This document shows, piece by piece, positions 53,691 through 61,461 of a stretch of 64,000 nt of DNA. This DNA comes from Gp6-AA40 sp035649635 (GTDB lineage: Bacteria; Acidobacteriota; Vicinamibacteria; Vicinamibacterales; UBA2999), in the NCBI GenBank assembly GCA_035649635.1, contig DASRJE010000209.1, forward strand, positions 1 through 64,000, read 5' to 3'. Each line of letters begins with the position of its first letter. Position 1 is the stretch's first letter. A program made the translations under genes and the position numbers. The notes under the pieces are model-generated. The model saw nothing but the letters and a program-made list of their open reading frames with translations. It was not told where the DNA came from and did not search any database.

Positions 53691-55375
53691 GATCCCTGCA
53701 TATGCGGCTGCGCCACCGCCTGGGGAATGCGCACATGGACGCGCGTGCCGTTGCCGGCCTCGCTATGAATCATCATGGTGCCGTCGACTTCCCACAGGAC
53801 CGAGCGGCAGATCGACAAGCCAAGGCCGTTGCCGTGCGGCTTCGTCGTGAAGAATGGCTCGAGGATTCGCGGCAGATGTTCCCGGGCAATCCCGCAGCCG
53901 GTATCGGCGATCGCGATTTCCACTGCGCCATCGGCGGACCGGACGGTCACCGTGATCCGGCCGCCATGCGGCGTGGCCTCCCGCGCGTTGGTGAGCAGGT
54001 TGAGAAAGACCTGTTCGAGATCGCTTTGGCTGCAGGCGACTGCCGGGATGTCATCGGGATTGTCGACGAGCAGCTCGATAGCGCTGCGGCTCATGCCGTA
54101 TCTCAGGATTGCCGATGCCGTTTCGATCGCGCGCCGCACGTGGCCGTCGCGGCTTTGCCGCGAGGCGTTGCGCGCGAATGTCAGCATGCCGCCGAAGATC
54201 CGGCGGCAGACCTGAAGCGACTTCTGCACCTGGTCGAGGTCCTCCGCAAAGACGGACGGCGAAAATGCCCCGTTGCGCAGGTCGACCTGCATCTCCTGGA
54301 TCAGGGGCAGCATCGATCCGAGTGCGTTGTTCACGTCGTGCGACACGCTACGAGCCAGATCCGCCATTGCATGTTTCCGCTCCGCGGTCACGACGCGGGC
54401 GCGCAGCGACTCCGCGCGGTGCAGGTTCTGGATCGCGACCGCCGCTTGCGCTCTGAAATGCTCGACCAATTCCGCATCGAACGGCTTGAGCTGCTCAGGG
54501 TAGCGGGCGGCGATCTTCAGCACGCCGACGAGGCTGTCGCGCGTGACCAGTGGAGCGCACAGCATCGACGCTTCGCGGCTGCCTTCACCGTCGGCGGAGT
54601 CGCCGCTGTTGTAATCCAGCAATGCGGCAAGACCGCCCGCCGGCTGATCCCGCCACTCTCTCCAGCGGTCTCCATGACGGTCGAAGCCGTACACTCGCGC
54701 CGACTGCAGGAGTGCTGCCGCGTCGTCGGTAATCGGAATGCGCAACCCGATCCGCTCGCTCTTGGCCTTCGTCCACGCGATCTGTTCCGCCACGACGCGC
54801 AGCGACGGCTCGTTTTCCTCGCGGATGAGGAGCGCGGACGAATGATCGTAGAGCGTCAACGAGCGGATGCCGTCCAGGATCTGGTAGAAGAGATCCTTCG
54901 GATGGATTTGCTCCATCATCTTCCGGTCGATGCGATCGCGGACGCCAAGGAGCCGGTCGCGGTCGATTCGGTGAACGGTGGCTGACAGCGCCGCGGTGAC
55001 GCGTGCGATGAGATGTCGATCGTCTCGATCGAATGAATGACCTGGACGCACGACGGCAAAAGCGCCCCATGCGCCGCCCCGCCGTCGTACCGATCCAATC
55101 AGCATGTCCCGCTGACCTGGCCAATGTGTGTAGCGGATGAAGCGGGTCAAGACGTCGAGATCCCAGCCCGACTGTTGTGGCAGCGTAAAGAGAAGATCGG
55201 CTTGCTGACGCCCCGGATGGAGCATGGCCACGCAGCCGTGAGCCGCCTGAAAAAAGTCGCGCGTGTCGCGGAGGGCATGACGGAGTGCCTTCTGCGGGTC
55301 GCGGACGTCTTTCAGATGCGCGGACAGGTCATCGATGAATTTGAGCGCGGCGAGTTCCCTTTGTTCCCGCAACAT
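53687..55375 (-). CDS. Cytosolic GAF-GAF histidine kinase
   Basis: 562 residues without transmembrane segments. Two GAF-like domains (about 10-138 and 156-318), then a dimerisation helix with SVSHDVNNALG (phosphorylated His346) and an HATPase domain with NLLTNAREAT, ADTGCGIA and GNGLGLSICRSV. It is a soluble sensor of a small molecule or redox state. Stop overlaps the start of the response regulator-phosphatase gene (ATGA), forming a dedicated pair. Start ATG 55375; an AGGATCC ribosome site is weak. The 63-bp repeat copy B lies upstream. Confidence 0.9.
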   Translation of the reverse strand: MLREQRELAALKFIDDLSAHLKDVRDPQKALRHALRDTRDFFQAAHGCVAMLHPGRQQADLLFTLPQQSGWDLDVLTRFIRYTHWPGQRDMLIGSVRRRGGAWGAFAVVRPGHSFDRDDRHLIARVTAALSATVHRIDRDRLLGVRDRIDRKMMEQIHPKDLFYQILDGIRSLTLYDHSSALLIREENEPSLRVVAEQIAWTKAKSERIGLRIPITDDAAALLQSARVYGFDRHGDRWREWRDQPAGGLAALLDYNSGDSADGEGSREASMLCAPLVTRDSLVGVLKIAARYPEQLKPFDAELVEHFRAQAAVAIQNLHRAESLRARVVTAERKHAMADLARSVSHDVNNALGSMLPLIQEMQVDLRNGAFSPSVFAEDLDQVQKSLQVCRRIFGGMLTFARNASRQSRDGHVRRAIETASAILRYGMSRSAIELLVDNPDDIPAVACSQSDLEQVFLNLLTNAREATPHGGRITVTVRSADGAVEIAIADTGCGIAREHLPRILEPFFTTKPHGNGLGLSICRSVLWEVDGTMMIHSEAGNGTRVHVRIPQAVAQPHMQGS

Positions 55376-55433
55376 GCCGCATGAGGATCCTGCTCGAAGC
55401 GTCGGGCGGTCAAGTACTTATGTCAACTCCCGA

Positions 55434-55496
55434 GTATTCTTGAGTGTGGCATTCGCAGCGGGATCACGCAACCGACTGACCGAGCATGACCTGGAT
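55434..55496. repeat. 63-bp dispersed repeat, copy B
   Basis: 56 of 63 positions match 33247-33309, same orientation, again within the gap of a divergent pair (kinase and methyltransferase-like gene). Confidence 0.75.
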
Positions 55497-56144
55497 CGGT
55501 TTCCGGGGGACACCTTGTTCGATCGTGTAGGCAGGACCATCTGTCGCGCCGGCTGCCTGCCCCGCAAAGAACTATACGAAGCATGGGAAGTCGCACGGCG
55601 GGTCCGGCGACTGCACCGCGGCGGGCGAGTCATCGATGCTGCCGGTGGAGCCGGTCTGCTCGCGCACCTGATGATCCTGCTCGACGACATGTCGCCTGAA
55701 GCGATCGTGGTCGATCCGACGCAACCGCCATCAAGCGCCACCGTTCATGCGGCTCTGGCGCGCTCCTGGCCCCGACTCGAGCGACGCGTATCGTTCGTCG
55801 CGCGCGACGTCTCGCAATTCGATCTCGCATCTGACGATGTCGTCGTGTCGAGTCACGCGTGCGGCGTCTTGAGCGATCGAATCCTGGAGCGCGCGATCGC
55901 CGCGCGTGCAGTGGTCGCGGTGTTGCCCTGCTGTCACGACCTGACGACATGCGACACGGGACCGTTCGCGGGCTGGCTGGATGGTCCGCTCGCGATTGAC
56001 GTGATGCGCGCCATTCGGCTGGAGCAGAGTGGTTACCGCGTGTGGACCCAGACGATTCCGGGTGACATCACGCCGAAGAATCGGTTGTTGATAGGCGTGC
56101 CCTGTTCAGGAGAAGACTCTACTTCGTCCGTTTGGCAGCGTTGA
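55446..56144 (+). CDS. Methyltransferase-like protein
   Basis: About 210-232 residues depending on the start. LPRKELYEAWEVARRVRR leads into RVIDAAGGAGLLAHLMILLDD, a SAM-binding glycine motif, followed by IVVDPTQPP and VVVSSHACG; a VLPCCHDL segment is a Cys-Cys-His motif like that of rRNA/tRNA-type methyltransferase relatives. Substrate unknown. The start is uncertain: GTG 55446 lies within the 63-bp repeat, while TTG 55515 has a clear GGGGGA site and would give 209 residues beginning just before the conserved part. Its 3' end overlaps the DUF1801 gene by 26 nt. Confidence 0.7.
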   Translation: MAFAAGSRNRLTEHDLDRFPGDTLFDRVGRTICRAGCLPRKELYEAWEVARRVRRLHRGGRVIDAAGGAGLLAHLMILLDDMSPEAIVVDPTQPPSSATVHAALARSWPRLERRVSFVARDVSQFDLASDDVVVSSHACGVLSDRILERAIAARAVVAVLPCCHDLTTCDTGPFAGWLDGPLAIDVMRAIRLEQSGYRVWTQTIPGDITPKNRLLIGVPCSGEDSTSSVWQR

Positions 56145-56550
56145 ATGCGACAGCGACGCGAATCAGCGCTTTAAGTGCGGCTTCGTCAATCGCGTCGTCT
56201 TGGTGAATGTCGATCGCCCTTCGTGTATTTCCCTCGAGGCTCGAATTGAAGAGATGCGCGGGGTCCTTCAGCGACGCCCCGTGGAAGAAGGTCAGCTTGA
56301 CGACCTGTTTGTAGGATTCGCCGGTGCAGATGCCGCCGTTGTGGGACCAGACAGGAGTGCCCGGGGAAGACGCCTTCTTCCATTTCCATTCTTCGACGAC
56401 TTCGGGCTCCGCCTGGTGAATCAGCTCGCGCATCCGTTGCAGCGCCGAACCTCGCCAATCACCGAGCTCGCGAATACGCTCGTCGATCATCGTCGAGGCA
56501 GAGCCCTTCTGTGCAACCTGCGCCGACTTCTTGGACGTCTTCTCGGCCAT
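56119..56550 (-). CDS. DUF1801 / YdhG-like protein
   Basis: 143 residues, no signal. Lys-rich start, then DERIRELGDWRGSALQRMRE, EVVEEWKWKKASSPGTPVWS, GGICTGESYKQVVKLTFFHG and the C-terminal helix ALKALIRVAVAFNAAK: the DUF1801 pattern, related to the iron-chaperone-like YdhG/frataxin fold. Biological role unknown. ATG 56550 follows GTGGAG. Confidence 0.88.
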   Translation of the reverse strand: MAEKTSKKSAQVAQKGSASTMIDERIRELGDWRGSALQRMRELIHQAEPEVVEEWKWKKASSPGTPVWSHNGGICTGESYKQVVKLTFFHGASLKDPAHLFNSSLEGNTRRAIDIHQDDAIDEAALKALIRVAVAFNAAKRTK

Positions 56551-56616
56551 TGTGTTCGCTCCACGACTGCGGTGATTTGCGACAATCTTACTAGTCAAGG
56601 GCTCCACCCTTGATAT

Positions 56617-56847
56617 CTACGAGACCACATTGGAGCGTCGCACGCGACGCCAGGTGGTGGCATACGGCAGCACGAACAAGTACAGACCGCTGAACAGGAG
56701 CAAGGCGAGCGGGAGCAGCGGCGAGTAGGTCACCCAGGGCGGAGGCGTCGTCCCAGCGCCCGGTGCCAGGGCGATGAAGTTGGCGATGACGGTCACGGTA
56801 AAGACGATCGACAGCCAGCGGTGGATCTGCCGAATCCATGCATTCAT
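56617..56847 (-). CDS. Small two-helix membrane protein
   Basis: 76 residues with two transmembrane helices (about 11-29, SIVFTVTVIANFIALAPG; and 42-60, YSPLLPLALLLFSGLYLFVL) and a basic C-terminus. GGAGGAGAT lies upstream of ATG 56847. It is 36 nt downstream of the ECF41-type sigma gene and probably in its operon, where other genomes usually encode a carboxymuconolactone decarboxylase-like or oxidoreductase partner. Function unknown. Confidence 0.75.
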   Translation of the reverse strand: MNAWIRQIHRWLSIVFTVTVIANFIALAPGAGTTPPPWVTYSPLLPLALLLFSGLYLFVLPYATTWRRVRRSNVVS

Positions 56848-56883
56848 AGGATCTCATCTCCTCCCTGATGTTGCATTCGCGAG

Positions 56884-57771
56884 TCAGTGTTCGATTGCAG
56901 AGAGATCGAGCCGGCTGAGGCGATCCGGGTCCGCGAGGATGTTCATCTCAGTGATTCTCCCGTTGACGATCGTGAAGCCGATCACCGAGAAGAGTCGACC
57001 GTCGGGACGTCGCGCCAGGAGCCCGACACTGCCATTCACAAGGACGATCTCGATCGACAGGCCCAATTTCGCGAACGAGAACGCGCCGGCTTGGCCGGCG
57101 ACGGCCGTGGCGCCTCGCACGACTCGTGATGCGCGGGCCAGCGCACCGCCATCGGCTCGCAGCACGATATCGGGATCGAGCAGGGCGACCAGAGCCTCGA
57201 AATTGCCGTCGCGTTGGGCAGCCAGGAACGCATCGACGACGCGCCGCTGCTGTCGCACGTCGCGGTCCGAGCTCGGGGCTTTGCTCTGAACGCGACGACG
57301 CGCCCGGCTGGCGATCTGGCGCGCCGCGCCGGAGGAACGGTCGACGATCGGCGCGATCTCGTCGAACGTCATGCCGAAGACGTCGTGGAGCACGAAGGCG
57401 AGCCGCTCGGCTGGCTCGAGCGTATCCAGCACTATGAGGAGGGCCAGGCCCACTGAATCGGCGCGGATCGCGTCGGACTCGGGCTCCCACTCGCCGCGAG
57501 TAATGATCGGATCCGGCAGATGCACGTCCAGTGGATTCTCGCGTCGCGAGGTCCGCGTTCGCAGCATATCGAGACACACGCGTGACACGACCGTCGTCAG
57601 CCAGCCTCGGAGATTTGCGACGTCGCTCACATCGGTCCGGCCCAGCCGAATCCAGGCTTCCTGGACGGCATCCTCCGCTTCGCTCGCCGACCCGAGCATG
57701 CGATACGCCACCGTGCGCAAATGCGCCCGGTGTTCTTCAAACTGATCAGCGAGTTGCTCACCTGCCGCCAT
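56884..57771 (-). CDS. ECF41-type RNA polymerase sigma factor with SnoaL domain
   Basis: 295 residues. Region 2 (HLRTVAYRMLGSASEAEDAVQEAWIR), region 4 (VLHDVFGMTFDEIAPIVDRS) and a C-terminal SnoaL-like domain (about 175-295), the layout of ECF41/SigJ. The fused domain replaces a separate anti-sigma factor and controls activity. The linker motif usually DGGGK reads DGGAL here, so regulation may differ. No anti-sigma gene is adjacent. ATG 57771 lies about 37 nt after a -35/-10 pair that matches the ECF41 promoter, indicating autoregulation. Confidence 0.93.
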   Translation of the reverse strand: MAAGEQLADQFEEHRAHLRTVAYRMLGSASEAEDAVQEAWIRLGRTDVSDVANLRGWLTTVVSRVCLDMLRTRTSRRENPLDVHLPDPIITRGEWEPESDAIRADSVGLALLIVLDTLEPAERLAFVLHDVFGMTFDEIAPIVDRSSGAARQIASRARRRVQSKAPSSDRDVRQQRRVVDAFLAAQRDGNFEALVALLDPDIVLRADGGALARASRVVRGATAVAGQAGAFSFAKLGLSIEIVLVNGSVGLLARRPDGRLFSVIGFTIVNGRITEMNILADPDRLSRLDLSAIEH

Positions 57772-57807
57772 GAGTCATCGTGTCCCGTTTGCGTCCCTGT
57801 TGTTAAT

Positions 57808-57834
57808 GACGGATCCCACGTCCGAAGTGTGACA
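57808..57834 (-). promoter_or_regulatory. ECF41-type promoter
   Basis: Minus strand: TGTCACA (57834-57828), 16 nt, CGTC (57811-57808), then 36 nt to the sigma start codon. Published ECF41 promoters have TGTCACA and CGTC, so this fits autoregulation. The remainder of the gap to 57914 holds no gene. Confidence 0.7.
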
Positions 57835-57914
57835 GAACGGCTGATGTGAAAGGGAGGAGTGGGGATGTAACTCGGCTCGCGTGGCGCGAACGCGGATGGT
57901 GTACGTCGACGGAG

Positions 57915-58961
57915 CTAATTAGCAGTCCCTGCTGCAGGGACATATTTCTTGAGTGCCATCCCCGCGGTCAGCGATCCGTAGATGTTGCCCGTCGAGTCTG
58001 CCGCCACCCCTTCCTGAGATCCCTCGGGATCGGGATCCGGAATGACCGTCGTGACCTTGCCATCGCGCGCGCTGCCAATCGCGATCCCTTTTCGGAATCC
58101 TGGATTGGTCTTCTGGTCGGACTGGTGATCCGCCACATACAGCGTGTCGTTCCGGTCGATGAACACGCCGCTCGGCCGGCCGAATTGCTTCCATTCGTCG
58201 AGGAAGGTGCCATTCTGGTCGAATATCTGAATACGATTGTTCCCTCGATCACCGACAAACAGCCGTCCGCGCGAATCCATCGCGAGACTGTGCGGCGTGT
58301 CGAATTCTCCGGGAGCGGTCCCTTTCTTACCCCAGGTTTTGATCAACCGACCGTCCTGCGAAAACTTCAGTACGCGAGCGTTCGAGTTCCCGCCGTGACC
58401 GTCAGCAACGAAGATATCGCCGCTCGGTGCGATCAAGACGGCCGACGGCATGTTGAAGGTGTCCGGACCGTCGCCGGCCACTCCCGGCTTGCCGAGCGCC
58501 ATCAGGACTTTTCCATCGGGACTGAACTTGAACACTTGATGGCCCTTGCCATCCCGTCGCGCGTCCTTTCCGTCGGGTCCTTCACCATCGGCGACCCAGA
58601 TGTTGCCGTCGCGATCTACGTGGATGCCATGCGGCCGGACGAACATGCCCGCGCCGAAGCTCTTGACCAGCTTGCCCGAGGCATCGAACTTCAACACGGG
58701 CGCCACGGCGGAGCCGACGCAGTTCTGCGCCCCACACCTTTCAAAAACCCAGACGCTGGATCCGTCGCGATCGATCGTGATCCCCACGGTCGATCCGATC
58801 TTTCTACCGTCTGACAGTTTGAAGTGGTTCTCGATGGTCTGGTAGTGGACAGTCTGCGCCGCGGCAACGTGCAACAGCGCGATCAGGAGGGCGGCGAGAG
58901 CTCCGGTCCGGCTGACGCCGGACACTACTGATGCCGCACGACCTCGGCGTGCTCGGAACAT
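57915..58961 (-). CDS. Secreted NHL-repeat propeller
   Basis: 348 residues with an N-terminal signal (hydrophobic about 20-36, ALAALLIALLHVAAAQ). Single six-bladed NHL propeller: RPHGIHVDRDGNIWVADGEG, IFVADGHGGNSNARVLKF, RLFVGDRGNNRIQIFD and TLYVADHQS. Cysteines at CGAQNC could form a disulfide. It is a close relative of the second half of the double-propeller protein at 23277. GGAGGG precedes ATG 58961. Function unknown. Confidence 0.85.
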   Translation of the reverse strand: MFRARRGRAASVVSGVSRTGALAALLIALLHVAAAQTVHYQTIENHFKLSDGRKIGSTVGITIDRDGSSVWVFERCGAQNCVGSAVAPVLKFDASGKLVKSFGAGMFVRPHGIHVDRDGNIWVADGEGPDGKDARRDGKGHQVFKFSPDGKVLMALGKPGVAGDGPDTFNMPSAVLIAPSGDIFVADGHGGNSNARVLKFSQDGRLIKTWGKKGTAPGEFDTPHSLAMDSRGRLFVGDRGNNRIQIFDQNGTFLDEWKQFGRPSGVFIDRNDTLYVADHQSDQKTNPGFRKGIAIGSARDGKVTTVIPDPDPEGSQEGVAADSTGNIYGSLTAGMALKKYVPAAGTAN

Positions 58962-59006
58962 GGCAACCCTCCAGTGGAGTCGAAGTATATGCCCGTCAGC
59001 ACCTCG

Positions 59007-59885
59007 CTAGGTTGTCGCACTCTGCGCTGCCAGGTACCAGTCCAGGATCTGTTCTCCTGTCCAGAAGAGCACGCCCGGACGCGACTGCATGTGGGCAAGC
59101 GCCTCTCGGAAATACCGCAGGCGATGTGGAGCGCCCATGATGTAAGGATGAATGACGAGAGCCATCACGCGAGCGGAGTCGTGAGCGTCGGCATACAGCT
59201 GATCGAACTGATTGATGGCACGGTCCCGATATTCCGACGCGCTGTGGTGCTGAATGAGGATCAGCGCGACGTCGTTGCATTCCTGCGTGTAAGGCACGCT
59301 GAGCAGCGATCCCGTTCGCGTACGCACGGGCACGGGCTGATCGTCGAGCACCCAGTCGCAGACGTATTCATATCCTTCTTCCGCGAGGATGTCCGCCGTG
59401 TCCCATGTCTCGGTCAGACCAGGTCCCAGCCAACCGCGCGGCCGCCGTCCTGTGAATGATTCGATGGCCGCGGTTGTCTTCTGGATATCTACGCGCTCGT
59501 CGGGAACCTTCTGCATGTTCTTCTGACTGAAGCCGTGGCCGATGAATTCCCATCGCCGTTCGACGGCGGCACGCGCGATGGGTTCATATGCCTGAATGGC
59601 ACTGCCGTTGATCGCAATCACGGCAGGCACGCGAAATTGATCGAAGACGTCGAGCATGCGCCAGAAACCGACGCGGTTTCCGTATTCGTGCCACGCCCAG
59701 TTGGGTACGTCGGGCATCGGTGACCCACCTGCGGGTGGGGGCAGGACCGTGCGCGGCAGCGGCTCGCGCGGATTCCATTCTTCGACGTTGACGATGACCC
59801 ACACAACCAGCCTGGCACCACCGGGCAAAACGAGGCGCGGGCGATCGATGATTGGCGAATACGTGAAGCGTTCTGTTGGAAGCAT
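59007..59885 (-). CDS. Polysaccharide deacetylase family protein
   Basis: 292 residues, no signal. It shows the PuuE-like deacetylase pattern: RLVVWVIVNVEEWNPREP, VGFWRMLDVFDQFRVPAVIAING, WEFIGHGFSQKNMQ, GWLGPGLTETWDT, and a late VIHPYIMG (His). This subgroup removes acyl groups from carbohydrates or acts on allantoin/purine breakdown products. Start ATG 59885 is favoured because the family begins shortly before YSPIIDRPRL; a GTG at 59927 directly adjoining the TIR gene stop is also in frame. It is in one transcription unit with the TIR-PDZ gene. Confidence 0.85.
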   Translation of the reverse strand: MLPTERFTYSPIIDRPRLVLPGGARLVVWVIVNVEEWNPREPLPRTVLPPPAGGSPMPDVPNWAWHEYGNRVGFWRMLDVFDQFRVPAVIAINGSAIQAYEPIARAAVERRWEFIGHGFSQKNMQKVPDERVDIQKTTAAIESFTGRRPRGWLGPGLTETWDTADILAEEGYEYVCDWVLDDQPVPVRTRTGSLLSVPYTQECNDVALILIQHHSASEYRDRAINQFDQLYADAHDSARVMALVIHPYIMGAPHRLRYFREALAHMQSRPGVLFWTGEQILDWYLAAQSATT

Positions 59886-59927
59886 CGGCCTCAGTATCAC
59901 TGATTCCGCGCAGACAAAACACGCCAC

Positions 59928-60905
59928 TCACTGGGACGTACACGTCGGACAATCGATGTCGAAGGTCAGCGTCTCCTTGCTGCGGCGGACGAGATACCGC
60001 GTTTTCCCTGGGCCGATCCTTCTGAGCACGCGTCGGATCTCGTCTTCAGTCGTCATCCGCTGGCCGTCGATCGAGATGACCACATCGCCGGCATGAACGC
60101 CGGCCGCTTGTGCGAGACCACTCTCAACGCGTATCACCACCGCTCCTTCCGTTGGGATGAACGCGATATGCAGACCCAGGTCCGTTAACTCGAAGCCGGT
60201 CATTCCGAGCGCCAGGCCGCCGTCGGCGCCGAGCCCCAATGCCCCGATCAGGTCGTCCACTCCGGAAGGGTCCTGTGGCTTCGAAGGTGACACGGCCTTC
60301 TCTGCACTCTTCACCGTTGTTCCGCCGGTTGACGTGTCGCTCGTCGAACGGGTTCCCAGTGACCCAATCAGGTAGCCGCCATATAAAACGCCGGCGAGCA
60401 ACAAGATCGAGAAACCGCCGATAAACCGTGGATGGCGAAACCACGGTCGCTTCGGTTGGACGCGGGGCGGTTCGCCCGCGTAAGCGGCAATCTGCTGCTG
60501 CTCGCGCTCGCTGGTCTGTCCGAGGATTTCCTTGACCCGGTCAGTAAGTCGATCCAGTTCCGCGTGTGGCGTTCCGGGCAGCCATCCGGAGAGATCGGCA
60601 CCATTCAGTAATCGAAACGCGAGCGGGGCGACCACGGCGTCCAATAACACTGGAACGAGAACGCCCCGCCGTTTGCCCTCGGATGCCTCGCTTCTCACCC
60701 ACTCGGACTGAACGGATGAGTGCGACCACAACACCACCATGCAACTGGCTGCGCCGATCGCGTCCTCGATCACCTTGTCAAAGGACTGACCGAGCGGGAT
60801 CTTCCTGTCCCACCAGACCGACCAGCCGTACCGCTCGAGGACGTCCGCGAGCGATTTGGCTCGCGTTCGGTCCTCGGTCGCGTAGCTCAGAAAGATGTCG
60901 GCCAT
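59928..60905 (-). CDS. TIR domain-transmembrane-PDZ protein
   Basis: 325 residues. TIR domain 1-130: IFLSYATEDRTRAKSLADVL, YGWSVWWDRKIPLGQSF, CMVVLWSHSSVQSEWVRSEA. The motif WVRSE (69-73) carries the glutamate that corresponds to the catalytic residue of NAD-cleaving TIRs. A transmembrane helix follows (about 161-182), then a Ser/Thr-rich linker and a periplasmic PDZ domain (about 236-318) containing EGAVVIRVESGLAQAAGVHA and AGDVVISIDG. No protease domain is present. The orientation puts TIR in the cytoplasm and PDZ outside. Start ATG has GAGAGA upstream. Role is inferred only: sensing of envelope proteins coupled to a cytosolic TIR signal. Confidence 0.9.
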   Translation of the reverse strand: MADIFLSYATEDRTRAKSLADVLERYGWSVWWDRKIPLGQSFDKVIEDAIGAASCMVVLWSHSSVQSEWVRSEASEGKRRGVLVPVLLDAVVAPLAFRLLNGADLSGWLPGTPHAELDRLTDRVKEILGQTSEREQQQIAAYAGEPPRVQPKRPWFRHPRFIGGFSILLLAGVLYGGYLIGSLGTRSTSDTSTGGTTVKSAEKAVSPSKPQDPSGVDDLIGALGLGADGGLALGMTGFELTDLGLHIAFIPTEGAVVIRVESGLAQAAGVHAGDVVISIDGQRMTTEDEIRRVLRRIGPGKTRYLVRRSKETLTFDIDCPTCTSQ

Positions 60906-61001
60906 TCTCTCGATCCTGGCTCACGTCCTTCGTGATGCCCGAGAGAATACGCGGTCGGCACCCTGGCGTCGAACTCGACAGTAAGGATCGCGACGCCGAT
61001 G

Positions 61002-61418
61002 TCACGCGGGCGCCGTCAGCGGGCTGCCCTTCGGAACAATCATGAACACCAGCGCACGCGTCGGCCCGTCGGGCCTCGCGGAACCACTTGTCGTGTGAAC
61101 GGCGCCAGAGGGCTCAAAGAACGTGCGGCCCACCGGCAGCACTTGTTCCGGCTCGTTGTTGATGGCAAAACGCATCTGCCCTTCCACGATGTAGCCAAGC
61201 ACGGGCCCTGGATGACGATGGCCGGGGCCTGTACTGCGCGAATTTGGTGCGATGTTCAACTCCACGAGCACGGCCTCGAAACCCTCGAGGGGACCCGTCA
61301 ACGCGTGCCTCGCGAGTTCAGCAGCGGGCCGCGGTGCAGGTGTTTGTGCATCGCTCCCAACTGGCAGCAGCGACGCTGCCGCGATTCCAAGGAATGTCCG
61401 ACGGTTCTGCATAGTCAC
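61002..61418 (-). CDS. Exported cupin protein (paralog of the anti-sigma-linked cupin)
   Basis: 138 residues. The N-terminus QNRRTFLGIAAASLLPVG is a Tat-type signal. A cupin domain follows with GHRHPGPVLGYIVEGQM (metal-binding histidines) and FFEPSGAVHTTSG (His). It is about half identical to the C-terminal domain of the protein at 62442, including ALTGPLEGF and GSPLT. AAGGAGA lies upstream; the start is GTG 61418 or ATG 61412. Last gene of the ECF sigma operon, 43 nt after the DUF3179 gene. Confidence 0.85.
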   Translation of the reverse strand: MTMQNRRTFLGIAAASLLPVGSDAQTPAPRPAAELARHALTGPLEGFEAVLVELNIAPNSRSTGPGHRHPGPVLGYIVEGQMRFAINNEPEQVLPVGRTFFEPSGAVHTTSGSARPDGPTRALVFMIVPKGSPLTAPA

Positions 61419-61461
61419 GATTCTCCTTGTCCCGCCGAAGCCGCGAGGCGCAGGCGGAATT

